Shown one piece after another: positions 8,598 to 14,653 of a DNA stretch of 14,653 nt. The translations under genes and the position numbers were made by a program. This DNA comes from Sphingobacteriia bacterium (GTDB taxonomy: Bacteria; Bacteroidota; Bacteroidia; NS11-12g; UBA955). The stretch spans positions 1-14,653 of the forward strand of contig JAGKXC010000117.1 of NCBI GenBank assembly GCA_021151535.1, in the 5' to 3' direction. Below the pieces are notes generated by a model. That model saw only the letters and a list, made by a program, of their open reading frames with translations, did no database searches and was not told the DNA's origin. Numbering within the stretch: position 1 is the first letter of the stretch; every line of letters starts with the position of its first letter.

Positions 8598-8680
8598 ATT
8601 TTGTGTTAAAATGTGTTGCGAAACGGCGGGATATCGCAAGCGGGCCAAGGCAGGAGCGGTTATGGCCAAAAACACAAAAT
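8598..8680 (-). promoter_or_regulatory. Start-proximal three-way junction in the metK leader
   Basis: In the minus-strand RNA a perfect 10-bp stem (AUUUUGUGUU, 8680-8671, with AACACAAAAU, 8607-8598) encloses two hairpins. One is GGCCA/UGGCC (8667-8663 with 8647-8643, 15-base loop). The other is UUGCGA/UCGCAA (8639-8634 with 8621-8616, 12-base loop). The closing stem ends three bases before the metK AUG, so its formation would hide the initiation region. The block is clearly richer in GC than its surroundings. It matches no riboswitch class I know. It could instead be a dispersed intergenic repeat, which I cannot exclude without a search. Confidence 0.5.
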
Positions 8681-8725
8681 GAAATGCATACCAAGCGGTT
8701 GCTCCACAATACATGGGAGGCTAAA

Positions 8726-8742
8726 GTTGAAATAAATTCAAC
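8726..8742 (-). promoter_or_regulatory. Small hairpin in the middle of the metK leader
   Basis: A perfect 6-bp stem, GTTGAA/TTCAAC, closes a five-base TTTAT loop on the minus strand. GCT/AGC pairs extend it outside a three-base bulge. It is followed only by TTT and not by a long T-run, so it is at best a weak terminator. Its position between the two junctions suggests it is part of the leader fold. Confidence 0.35.
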
Positions 8743-8802
8743 AGCTAACAAGCTTTGATAGGCAAAATTTGAAATCATCCCTTTGTTTTTGACTTACTGT
8801 CC

Positions 8803-8864
8803 GCATCATTTTACCACCGTAGCAGGGTTAGTGCTCGGTTGGTGACCCTTGGGTCTCGTGATAC
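8803..8864 (-). promoter_or_regulatory. Structured RNA at the 5' end of the metK transcript (three-way junction)
   Basis: In the minus-strand RNA, GUAUCA (8864-8859) pairs with UGAUGC (8808-8803), including one G-U pair that would be an A-C mismatch on the other strand. This stem encloses a GACCC-AA-GGGUC hairpin (8855-8844) and a bulged hairpin (8843-8813). The bulged hairpin has arms ACCA-A-CCG-AGCA and UGCU-A-CGG-UGGU and a CUAACCC loop. The loop's ACCC could also pair with the GGGU of the first hairpin. The predicted transcription start falls within a few bases of the 5' end of this element. It does not show the conserved cores of SAM-I, SAM-II, SAM-IV or SAH riboswitches as I know them. 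Its role is therefore open: a ligand-sensing or protein-binding metK leader is the leading idea. Confidence 0.55.
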
Positions 8865-8869
8865 TGCCG

Positions 8870-8899
8870 CAAAATTAACACAACTTTTTAATATTTCAA
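8870..8899 (-). promoter_or_regulatory. metK promoter (TTG-N19-TAATTTTG)
   Basis: On the minus strand TTG (8899-8897) and TAATTTTG (8877-8870) are spaced by exactly 19 bases. Both elements and the spacing fit the Bacteroidota primary-sigma consensus TTG-N17-23-TAnnTTTG. Transcription should begin around 8862-8867, giving a leader of about 270 bases before the metK ATG at 8594. Confidence 0.75.
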
Positions 8900-8914
8900 G
8901 AACATTCGTCGAGG

Positions 8915-8947
8915 TTATAGGGCTGTTTGTGATTTTAACTAATTTTG
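8915..8947 (+). promoter_or_regulatory. Probable promoter of the acyltransferase gene
   Basis: TAATTTTG at 8940-8947 matches the -7 consensus exactly and ends ten bases before the ATG at 8958. A TTA at 8915-8917 is the only -33 candidate (22-base spacing, two of three bases). It is divergent to and close behind the metK promoter, so the two may interfere or share a regulator. Confidence 0.45.
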
Positions 8948-8957
8948 AAGTCACATC

Positions 8958-9937
8958 ATGAATAGACATTTTAACCTTGATTACCTGCGGGGATTGGCGG
9001 CATTTGGAATCATGATGTATCATTATACCATTTGGACACAAGGGTCGGCGGCGTCGTCAGATTTTATTGGCAGAGTGGGCGTATACGGTGTGGCGATTTT
9101 TTATATATTGAGTGGCTTAACATTAAGTTATGTATATACAAATAGCTTAAAATTTACTGCTGCTGATTTGTGGGGTTTTGCCAAAAAGCGAATTTTTAGA
9201 ATCTTACCGCTACTTTGGCTGGTTACAATTAGTTCTATTGTACTTAATAATTTGAAGTGGAATTGGGCGGATTTGGCACTCAACTTCACGGGATTATTCG
9301 GCTTTGTTAAATGGGATAAATATTACGCCACCGGTTTGTGGTCTATTGGCAATGAATGGGTGTTTTATGCGTTATTTCCAGTGCTTATTTTTTCATGGCG
9401 ATTCAAGAAATGGGCGATGCCTTTGCTGATATTATTTGTGTCTGGGTGCTTTGTGTATTTTACATTTTTTCAATTAAACCCCGCAATTAAAGTGAGTAAG
9501 CAATGGCATATATACACCAATCCATTGAATCACAGATTCGAAATCGATGGATTTTGGTCATTATTGCAACAGCCCTGGGCATTTTTTACTTTTTGCCAGT
9601 TACGGGCAACCAAATTCATCTTGTAACTGGTTGGAATAGGGTAATTTTAAGTTTGTGTTGCTTGCTTATTTGCTGGGGCATTTACAAGCTTAGATTGAAT
9701 TTGCCCAAAATTTTTCATTCGCCTTTGGTTTGGTTGGGAGAAGCGAGTTATTCCGTTTATTTGTTACACCCATTGGTATTTGTTGCCTTGAATAAACAAA
9801 TAAAAATTTGGCGAAAAATGGGATACAAAATCCCTCATTGGGAACATTTTTTAACTGCAACAATCCTAACATTGTTCATCAGTTATTTCGTTTACAACTA
9901 TTTCGAAAAGTTCTTTATGAAGCTCGGAAAGAGGTAG
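8958..9937 (+). pseudogene. Acyltransferase family 3 (OafA/YrhL-like) membrane protein, frameshifted
   Basis: Two overlapping frames encode one membrane O-acyltransferase. The first (from 8958) has the family opening FNLDYLRGLAAF with Arg11 and the probable catalytic His22 in MMYHYTIW. It continues with GVAIFYILSGL, KKRIFRILPLLW and GLWSIGNEWVFYALFP, and is sensible up to NPLNH at residue 192. The second frame resumes near 9542-9548 with NRWILVIIATALG and holds the C-terminal signature LGEASYSVYLLHPLVF, ending at 9937. Joined, they give about 320 residues, somewhat short. The membrane segment that normally follows the NPLNH position is missing, which suggests a small out-of-frame deletion. 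The family moves acyl groups onto surface sugars or lipids; the acceptor is unknown. The gene converges on the DUF2490 gene with a 12-base gap and no visible terminator. Sequencing or assembly error is possible. Confidence 0.8.
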
Positions 9938-9949
9938 TTAATAGGGCGA

Positions 9950-10669
9950 TTATTTAAAATTCGTAATCCAAGTGATTTGTCCTAATTCTAAAAATCGTAA
10001 ATCTTGTTGCTTGTTGCGCACAGCCACTTGAAACAAATTCCCTACTTCAATCTTTCCAAGTTTCCCTAATTGATATCCTACGCCTACATAACTCCAGTTT
10101 TCACTGTATGTAGCATTTTTATTGCCTGTTACACTGAAGTAAAACTCATTGTACATATTCAAGTAAAACTCATGATCATCCAGTACTTTTCCTTGTAAAG
10201 GCTTGTTCCAGCCAATTTGCTGCCTTAGCCTAGTAAATAAAGGATATTTTTGAGTAGTTCTATTTTCAATGAATCGCTCTTCAACCCTTAATCGCGCGGT
10301 TATCTTTCCATTAGAAACTGGGAATGAGAAAATTGCTTGTTGCCATAACCGATGCTCATTTACAAAATTGTTGTTAAACGGGTTATTTCTCTGATATGTA
10401 TAACTTCCAGCAACATTCACCTTGGGCGAAATCATGTAAATTAAACTCGGCTGAAAGTAAAATTGCAAGTCTGTTGCCGGGTATTCAAGTCCGCCAATTT
10501 TCTCTTTAAACGCATCAATCGTAGTAGATGCAAATACGTTGTAACTTAGTTTTTTGTTTATTGGCCCTGTTTGGTTTATAGCTGGTAAAAAACCGTAAAA
10601 AGTAAGATTTTGCCCATAACTCAAGCGAAAAATAACAAAGAACACAAAGAATAAGACAGGTTTTTTCAT
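9950..10669 (-). CDS. DUF2490-like outer-membrane beta-barrel protein
   Basis: This 239-residue protein has a signal peptide (MKKPVLFFVFFVIFRLSYG) followed by alternating amphipathic strands typical of a small outer-membrane barrel, such as FYFQPSLIYMISPKVNVAGS and ENWSYVGVGYQLGKLG. The pattern with NEHRLWQQ, ITARLRVEERFI and FTRLRQQIGW resembles DUF2490 proteins, whose function is not established. I chose the ATG at 10669; its A is shared with the upstream stop (TGATG), so translation is probably coupled. The TTG one codon upstream is less likely. It is the last gene of a three-gene envelope cluster, and its job may be linked to the two exported proteins before it. Confidence 0.8.
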   Translation of the reverse strand: MKKPVLFFVFFVIFRLSYGQNLTFYGFLPAINQTGPINKKLSYNVFASTTIDAFKEKIGGLEYPATDLQFYFQPSLIYMISPKVNVAGSYTYQRNNPFNNNFVNEHRLWQQAIFSFPVSNGKITARLRVEERFIENRTTQKYPLFTRLRQQIGWNKPLQGKVLDDHEFYLNMYNEFYFSVTGNKNATYSENWSYVGVGYQLGKLGKIEVGNLFQVAVRNKQQDLRFLELGQITWITNFK

Positions 10670-11160
10670 CAAAAAATGCTGGGGATGGGAGCGGTTTGAA
10701 TGGGAATATCGGCGATGTGATTCCCATTTTTATCAAACAACAATTCTAATTCGTTACCACCTTTAATTTTAATAGTAATTTCATATTTGAGATTCCCTTG
10801 CGGGTTGATCTGTTGGATTTCTAAGATGCGATATACGCCAAATTTGCTGTTTAAGAATTGGTTGATCGCCATTTGAGATTGGGTTGGAACTTCTTGCCAA
10901 TCAACCGATAGCTCGACTTCAATTAAACTATCGCCCTGAAATTTTAAAGAATATTCCTTGCCCTGAAACACAAATTCACATTCAATAAAAGTTCTATTTC
11001 CCTCAACTTCTTTGTAGTACTTGTCTTTAATAAACCCAGAATAATGCCCCGAAATATATTGTTTAATACTGTTTGGAGCATCCGATTTGGGTATTCGTTT
11101 TTCTTGAGCAAATCCCAAATTCGTTGCAAGTAAGGCGCCTAAGAAAAGTAGAAACCGCAT
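10669..11160 (-). CDS. Exported PepSY-like protein
   Basis: This 163-residue protein has a signal peptide of about 19 residues (ends GFAQ), so it should be periplasmic or surface-exposed. The mature part follows the PepSY-like (beta-lactamase-inhibitor-like fold) pattern of Bacteroidota proteins. It has APNSIKQYISGHY, then TFIECEFVFQGKEYSLKF, DGDSL-like QGDSLIEVE, and a second half with KYEITIKIKGG and LELLFDKNGNHI. Such proteins are thought to bind other proteins or act as inhibitors, but no activity is proven. It lies two bases after the thioredoxin-fold gene and overlaps the DUF2490 start by one base, so the three are almost certainly one operon. Confidence 0.8.
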   Translation of the reverse strand: MRFLLFLGALLATNLGFAQEKRIPKSDAPNSIKQYISGHYSGFIKDKYYKEVEGNRTFIECEFVFQGKEYSLKFQGDSLIEVELSVDWQEVPTQSQMAINQFLNSKFGVYRILEIQQINPQGNLKYEITIKIKGGNELELLFDKNGNHIADIPIQTAPIPSIF

Positions 11161-11162
11161 AA

Positions 11163-12374
11163 TTATTTTTTCACCTTTGGTAATTTCTTTAAAACTTGCT
11201 CAGTTGGAGAAACATCATCGCCCTGGGCTTTGCCCAATGCAATTGCTTTCTCCGCATCCGCCTTGCATTCAGCGTACATTTTTAACTTGAATTCAATGTT
11301 CGCACGAGTGTCGTAATATTGCCAATCTTCCTTCAATTCTATGCTCTTGCTAGATAGGGCTAAGGCTCTTTTAAGTAATGCTGGATCGTCCGTGTTTTCA
11401 AAGAAAAACCACGCATTTTCGTTTAATCCGCTGTGATGCATTTTGCTCATTTGGCTTTCAACGGATGTCATTAATGACGAATAATCTTTGATGGTTCTAA
11501 ACCAATCTTGTTGCAAGGAGGCAGATTCCCAATCGGGATACAAAGACCATTTCACTGCCAATGGGAAGTAATGTTTGTATGCTACTTCATCTTTTTGGTT
11601 GTTGGCCTTGTAAAGTCTTGAATGTAATATGTTTATGGCTTGTGTTTGGGTTAGGTCGCGGCCAAATAATTGGCTAAATGTATCGGTCATGTTTAGCCAG
11701 TTTTCGATATTCTTATCGCTTAATTGATAGCTACCAAGTCCACCTAAAACAAATATATCATAAGGCTTAGTTAGGTTGTTGAACTGGGCCGCAAATCCCG
11801 TTTTTGTTGTATCGTCAAATATTTTAAAGTCCCTTTTATAATGCTGCTGCATCCACCAAGATGGAATGTTTGCAATGCTTAAAGCCGGAAATCCGGGTCT
11901 GGCAATCGGCGCAACGCCACCCGTTTTTTGGAAAATTCTCGAAAATGAATCGATGGTATGCAGCCATTCCTTGCGTTCTGAATAGCCCAAAATCTGACTT
12001 ACCAAGGTTCCGTCGCTTGCGAAAATCAAGAATGTTGGGAAGACATTAACACTATATTGAAACCGCAAAAGCTGGCCAATACTATCTTTTTCCATTTCCA
12101 ATGAATAGCAATTCATGAAAGAATTCATGGGTTTCTGCACTTCCTCGGAGCTGAAGTTTTTCTTGTCCATGATATCGCACCAACCACACCAATCCGTATA
12201 ACAATCAACAAAAATCCATTTGTTTTGCTGCTTTGCCGTTAATAATGCTTCATCCCAATTTTTGATTTTCGGGAAAGTTGTAACCAAACTTTTAGTTTTT
12301 CTTTGCGCTGTTGCCGGTAAAATGATGCTGGCAATCAAAGCAATAAAAAGGAGTTTTCGGGCGATAATTTTCAT
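11163..12374 (-). CDS. Exported thioredoxin-fold protein with CGWC active site and C-terminal helical (TPR-like) region
   Basis: This 403-residue protein has a signal peptide (ending near PATAQ, about 23) and a thioredoxin-like domain at about 35-160. The domain contains FVDCYTDWCGWCDIMD (redox Cys63 and Cys66) and the cis-proline Pro113 in VNVFPTFLIF. The remaining 240 residues are largely helical, and the end (YYDTRANIEFKLKMYAECKA) resembles a TPR. An ATG at 12428 would add 18 residues before the signal peptide and overlap the VOC gene; I prefer the ATG at 12374, which starts directly with MKIIARKLLF. It likely handles disulfides or acts as a chaperone in the periplasm. The partners are probably encoded just downstream: the PepSY-like and DUF2490 proteins. 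Whether it reduces or oxidises cannot be read from the sequence. Confidence 0.88.
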   Translation of the reverse strand: MKIIARKLLFIALIASIILPATAQRKTKSLVTTFPKIKNWDEALLTAKQQNKWIFVDCYTDWCGWCDIMDKKNFSSEEVQKPMNSFMNCYSLEMEKDSIGQLLRFQYSVNVFPTFLIFASDGTLVSQILGYSERKEWLHTIDSFSRIFQKTGGVAPIARPGFPALSIANIPSWWMQQHYKRDFKIFDDTTKTGFAAQFNNLTKPYDIFVLGGLGSYQLSDKNIENWLNMTDTFSQLFGRDLTQTQAINILHSRLYKANNQKDEVAYKHYFPLAVKWSLYPDWESASLQQDWFRTIKDYSSLMTSVESQMSKMHHSGLNENAWFFFENTDDPALLKRALALSSKSIELKEDWQYYDTRANIEFKLKMYAECKADAEKAIALGKAQGDDVSPTEQVLKKLPKVKK

Positions 12375-12417
12375 ATTCGGTATTTTTAAAAGGGGTATAA
12401 TATTAGTTTCATGGCAT

Positions 12418-12864
12418 TTAATATTCACTAATCACAATTTTGGTTTGCTTCATCATTACTTCTTTGGCATTGGGTTTTTGCATTAATTCGCCAAAATTTT
12501 TAGGTAAAATCTGCCAACGCAATCCATATTTGTCAATGCACCAACTGCATTTTGATTCTTGGCCTTCGTTGGTAAAGTAATTCCAATAATGATCTATTTC
12601 ATTTTGGTCTTCACAAAACAATTGTAAACTAAATGCATCGTTTAAAGCATGGTGGGTTTCTGACGTTCCCATCGCTTGGTAAGTTTGTCCTAGCAATTGA
12701 AAGTTACCCACTTCACAAGCGCCTGATGGTGTATCGCCCATTGTGGCAATAAATCCACACCTAAAGTTCTCACCAAAAACTGTTTGGTAATAATCAAAAA
12801 TGGGTTGAAGTCTACCTTCTTGGCAATGAAACCAAAGATGGGGAAGGATGAATGGAGTGCTCAT
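12418..12864 (-). CDS. VOC-superfamily PhnB-like protein
   Basis: This 148-residue cytosolic protein has the form of PhnB-like (glyoxalase/VOC, formerly 3-demethylubiquinone methyltransferase-like) proteins. It has an N-terminal LPHLWFHCQEG, the YYQTVFGENF helix, NFQLLGQTYQAMG, and a C-terminal half with DAFSLQLFCEDQNEIDHYW and CIDKYGLRWQILP. The family folds as paired beta-alpha-beta modules that often bind a metal, but the reaction is unknown for most members. The start codon sits only five bases after a strong hairpin (12870-12899), leaving no room for a conventional promoter. It is followed after 43 bases by the thioredoxin-fold gene and may be co-transcribed with it. Confidence 0.88.
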   Translation of the reverse strand: MSTPFILPHLWFHCQEGRLQPIFDYYQTVFGENFRCGFIATMGDTPSGACEVGNFQLLGQTYQAMGTSETHHALNDAFSLQLFCEDQNEIDHYWNYFTNEGQESKCSWCIDKYGLRWQILPKNFGELMQKPNAKEVMMKQTKIVISEY

Positions 12865-12899
12865 AAAAACACAAAGGTATCCGTTTGGATACCCTTGTG
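12865..12899 (-). terminator. Strong hairpin plus T5 immediately before the VOC start codon
   Basis: On the minus strand a 13-bp stem (CACAAGGGTATCC with GGATACCTTTGTG, including one G-U pair) closes an AAAC loop. It is followed by TTTTT and then directly by the ATG of the VOC gene. The G-U pair would be an A-C mismatch on the plus strand, so it is built for minus-strand RNA. It looks like the intrinsic terminator of the icd/small-protein unit, placed 39 bases after that unit. The location also allows attenuation or translational control of the VOC gene, or an operator palindrome. Confidence 0.75.
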
Positions 12900-12938
12900 A
12901 AAAAAAACAGAAAATAAATCGATGAAAATGATTTTTGC

Positions 12939-13118
12939 TTAGTCTTCCGTCACCTCACTTTCAATTTCTACGGATTTAAATTTATGGGCAAATAATAGCA
13001 GGAAAACAAACATCGCCCGAAAACATTCCACAGTTACTGGATTATTGATTAGGAATGAATAAGCCAAAGAAATTAATGATGTTAAAAGCAATAGATAAAA
13101 AAGAATATTTTGTTTCAT
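12939..13118 (-). CDS. 59-residue small membrane protein
   Basis: This short open frame begins MKQNILFYLLLLTSLISLAY and ends ESEVTED. It has two likely membrane segments, about 4-25 and 33-46, joined by INNPVTVECFR, and an acidic tail. It begins 12 bases after the icd stop, so it should be co-transcribed with icd. Signs that it is real are the hydrophobic signal-like start, the compact helix-loop-helix plan and the terminator that follows it. There is no recognisable family and I assign no function. Confidence 0.6.
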   Translation of the reverse strand: MKQNILFYLLLLTSLISLAYSFLINNPVTVECFRAMFVFLLLFAHKFKSVEIESEVTED

Positions 13119-13130
13119 AGTGTTTATGTT

Positions 13131-14567
13131 TTATTGGCCTTGGCCCAAGGAAAAAGCAGGTTTTCCATTGAATGCATAGAGATTTTCAGTTTTGATGACG
13201 TCAATTTTTGCATTTTCAGCTTTGCTCAATAGTCTGATAATGTCTGATTTCGTAATCGGCTCCCCGTTTGATTTTTTGAATCTGCAACGCCAATGATCAG
13301 TGCAGAAAGTTTCAGGAAATCCATCGGGATATACTTTAATTCCGCGGTTAGTAATCATGTTCAATTGAATGTCACCATCCACAATGGAATTAATTTGTGA
13401 CGCTAAATCATCTGCCTGATATCCATTCCAATGAACAAACAAATCAACACCCAGCAATTCTTTCTTTTGTGGTTCAGGTCTGCGGTATTTAGGTAATGAA
13501 ATCGACTTGTTTTCTTTGTAAGATACAGGTTTGAATGAGTTGGGTTTTTGGCCCAAGTTGGCGATTACGGCTTGCGCAAATTCACGAGTACCTACAATTT
13601 TTTTGCTTATTCCTTCTTTGTAAATATCGTAAGTGTGAATGCCGTCTTCAATTGTTTTTAACCAAGCATTTTGCACTTTCTCTGCAACATCCGCCTGTCC
13701 AATATGAGTAAGCATTTGGATGGCCCCTTGCAATAATCCGGATGGGTTGGCAACGTTTTTTCCAGCAATTCTTGGCGCAGAACCATGGATGGCTTCAAAC
13801 ATTGCACATTCTTCGCCAATATTCGCAGAACCAGCTAGTCCCACCGAACCAGCAATCTGTGCAGCCACATCGCTTAAAACATCGCCGTATAAATTGGGCA
13901 TTACGATCACGTCAAATGCTTCCGGTGTATCCGCCATCTTAGCCGCTCCAATGTCAATAATCCAATGTTCGTTCTCGATGTCCGGATATTCTTTGGCGAT
14001 TTCGTTAAATACTTGATGAAACAATCCATCTGTTTGTTTCATGATGTTGTCTTTGGTGAAACAAGTAACCTTTTTTCGGCCATATTGCTTGGCATATTCA
14101 AAAGCATAACGGATGATTTTTTCACATCCAGGCCTGCTTATGAGCTTTAAACATTGAATTACTTCATCTGTTTGTTGGTGCTCGATGCCGGCGTATAAGT
14201 CTTCTTCGTTCTCCCTTACAATCACCAAGTTCATATTGGGATGTTTGGTGCTTACAAATGGGTGTAAGCTGAAACATGGGCGAATATTGGCATACAAACC
14301 TAAAAATTTTCGGGTGGTAACATTCAAACTCTTATATCCACCTCCTTGAGGTGTTGTAATGGGCGCTTTTAGGAAAATTTTATTCCTTCGAATGATGTCC
14401 CAAGATTCATTCGAAATTCCTGAAGTGTTTCCGGCGAGGTAAACTTTTTCACCTACCTCAATTTCGTCGATAGTGATTTGAGCGCCAGCAGCTTGTATGA
14501 TTTCCAAGGTGGCATCCATGATTTCTGGACCGATTCCGTCTCCTTTTGCTACAGTAATTCGTTTCAT
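13131..14567 (-). CDS. icd: Isocitrate dehydrogenase, long form with C-terminal extension
   Basis: This 478-residue cytosolic TCA enzyme converts isocitrate to 2-oxoglutarate and CO2. Motifs seen are GDGIGPEIMDATLEI at 9-23, the substrate-binding KSLNVTTRKFLGLYANIRP at 79-97, RENEEDLYAG at 119-128, the metal-binding NLYGDVLSDVAAQIAG at 225-240 and the nucleotide-binding HGSAPRIAGKNVANP at 261-275. A decarboxylating-dehydrogenase core of about 345 residues is followed by a further 130 residues (about 350-478). This is the long architecture I associate with Thermus-type enzymes. The position equivalent to the E. coli NADP-selecting Lys-Tyr pair reads Arg266-Ile267, whereas NAD-dependent enzymes usually have Asp-Ile. 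Arg could hold the 2'-phosphate, so NADP use is favoured but not shown. It is followed by a small membrane protein gene. Confidence 0.95.
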   Translation of the reverse strand: MKRITVAKGDGIGPEIMDATLEIIQAAGAQITIDEIEVGEKVYLAGNTSGISNESWDIIRRNKIFLKAPITTPQGGGYKSLNVTTRKFLGLYANIRPCFSLHPFVSTKHPNMNLVIVRENEEDLYAGIEHQQTDEVIQCLKLISRPGCEKIIRYAFEYAKQYGRKKVTCFTKDNIMKQTDGLFHQVFNEIAKEYPDIENEHWIIDIGAAKMADTPEAFDVIVMPNLYGDVLSDVAAQIAGSVGLAGSANIGEECAMFEAIHGSAPRIAGKNVANPSGLLQGAIQMLTHIGQADVAEKVQNAWLKTIEDGIHTYDIYKEGISKKIVGTREFAQAVIANLGQKPNSFKPVSYKENKSISLPKYRRPEPQKKELLGVDLFVHWNGYQADDLASQINSIVDGDIQLNMITNRGIKVYPDGFPETFCTDHWRCRFKKSNGEPITKSDIIRLLSKAENAKIDVIKTENLYAFNGKPAFSLGQGQ

Positions 14568-14653
14568 ATTCGTGAATGATGATGCAAAATTGAAACAAGC
14601 TATTCATAAGTTTTTATTTATAATTTATATAATAAACATAATGATTATTAATG
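14568..14653 (-). promoter_or_regulatory. AT-rich region upstream of icd with a weak -7 candidate
   Basis: On the minus strand CAATTTTG (14592-14585) is one base off TAnnTTTG and lies 17 bases before the icd ATG. No TTG is found at the right distance. The rest is very AT-rich and holds no gene before the window ends. Confidence 0.3.

Noticed and set aside
8595..8714. 40-codon N-terminal extension of MetK (start at 8714)
   Set aside because: The extra residues resemble no MetK, the length from 8594 (381) matches the family, and the stretch overlaps leader RNA structure.
8803..8864. SAM-I, SAM-II or hammerhead identity for the metK leader element
   Set aside because: I could not place the conserved S-box kink-turn and GCAACC core, the SAM-II pseudoknot or the CUGAUGA/GAAA hammerhead core. 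It is left unnamed.
8811..8864. tRNA-like reading of the plus strand (GGTTAGTGCTCGGTTGG resembles a D-arm)
   Set aside because: No T-arm GGTTCGA, anticodon arm or acceptor pairing accompanies it.
8811..9041. 76-codon minus-strand open frame across the metK promoter and leader element
   Set aside because: It spans promoter and structured RNA, has no protein-like features and overlaps the acyltransferase start.
11163..12428. Upstream start (12428) for the thioredoxin-fold gene
   Set aside because: It would put 18 polar residues ahead of a clear signal peptide and overlap the VOC gene; the ATG at 12374 is better.
1..14653. CRISPR arrays, tRNA or rRNA genes, insertion sequences, integrases, attachment sites
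   Set aside because: No regularly spaced repeats, cloverleaf sequences, rRNA segments, transposase motifs or terminal inverted repeats were seen.

Overview
The window looks like chromosomal DNA from a member of the Bacteroidota. The evidence is a SusC/SusD pair, lipoproteins with Bacteroidota-type signal peptides, a type IX secretion (T9SS type A) C-terminal domain, low GC, and promoters matching the phylum's TTG-N17-23-TAnnTTTG form instead of the usual -35/-10. I cannot name a genus.

Layout. Positions 1-7187 (minus strand, read right to left) are a polysaccharide-utilisation locus: a secreted T9SS protein with two tandem ~155-residue modules, an intrinsic terminator, a broken susC, susD, a PKD/carbohydrate-binding lipoprotein, and the start of another PKD-type lipoprotein that runs off the left edge. 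The module in the T9SS protein recurs in the middle of the PKD lipoprotein, so one fold appears three times in two proteins of the locus. Architecture suggests a beta-glucan (laminarin-like) target, but no catalytic domain is inside the window. Positions 7395-8594 hold metK (S-adenosylmethionine synthetase) with its terminator. Upstream of metK (8595-8899) is a well-formed promoter followed by a roughly 270-nt leader that can fold into two three-way junctions, one at the predicted 5' end of the transcript and one ending three bases before the start codon. This is the best candidate for an undescribed regulatory element here. Divergent from metK is an acyltransferase-3 gene (8958-9937, plus strand), broken by a frameshift. 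Positions 9950-14567 (minus strand) hold icd (isocitrate dehydrogenase with a C-terminal extension), a 59-residue membrane protein, a strong hairpin, a VOC/PhnB-like gene, and a tight three-gene envelope cluster: a thioredoxin-fold protein, a PepSY-like protein and a DUF2490 outer-membrane protein.

How the genes work together. The left half would bind glycan at the cell surface and import the oligosaccharides, although the SusC transporter appears non-functional as sequenced. metK supplies SAM and is probably controlled through its leader. icd belongs to the TCA cycle. The three envelope genes overlap or nearly abut, so they are probably co-translated. Two independent coding breaks (susC and the acyltransferase) both look like out-of-frame internal deletions. 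Either this strain carries decaying genes or the assembly has errors there.
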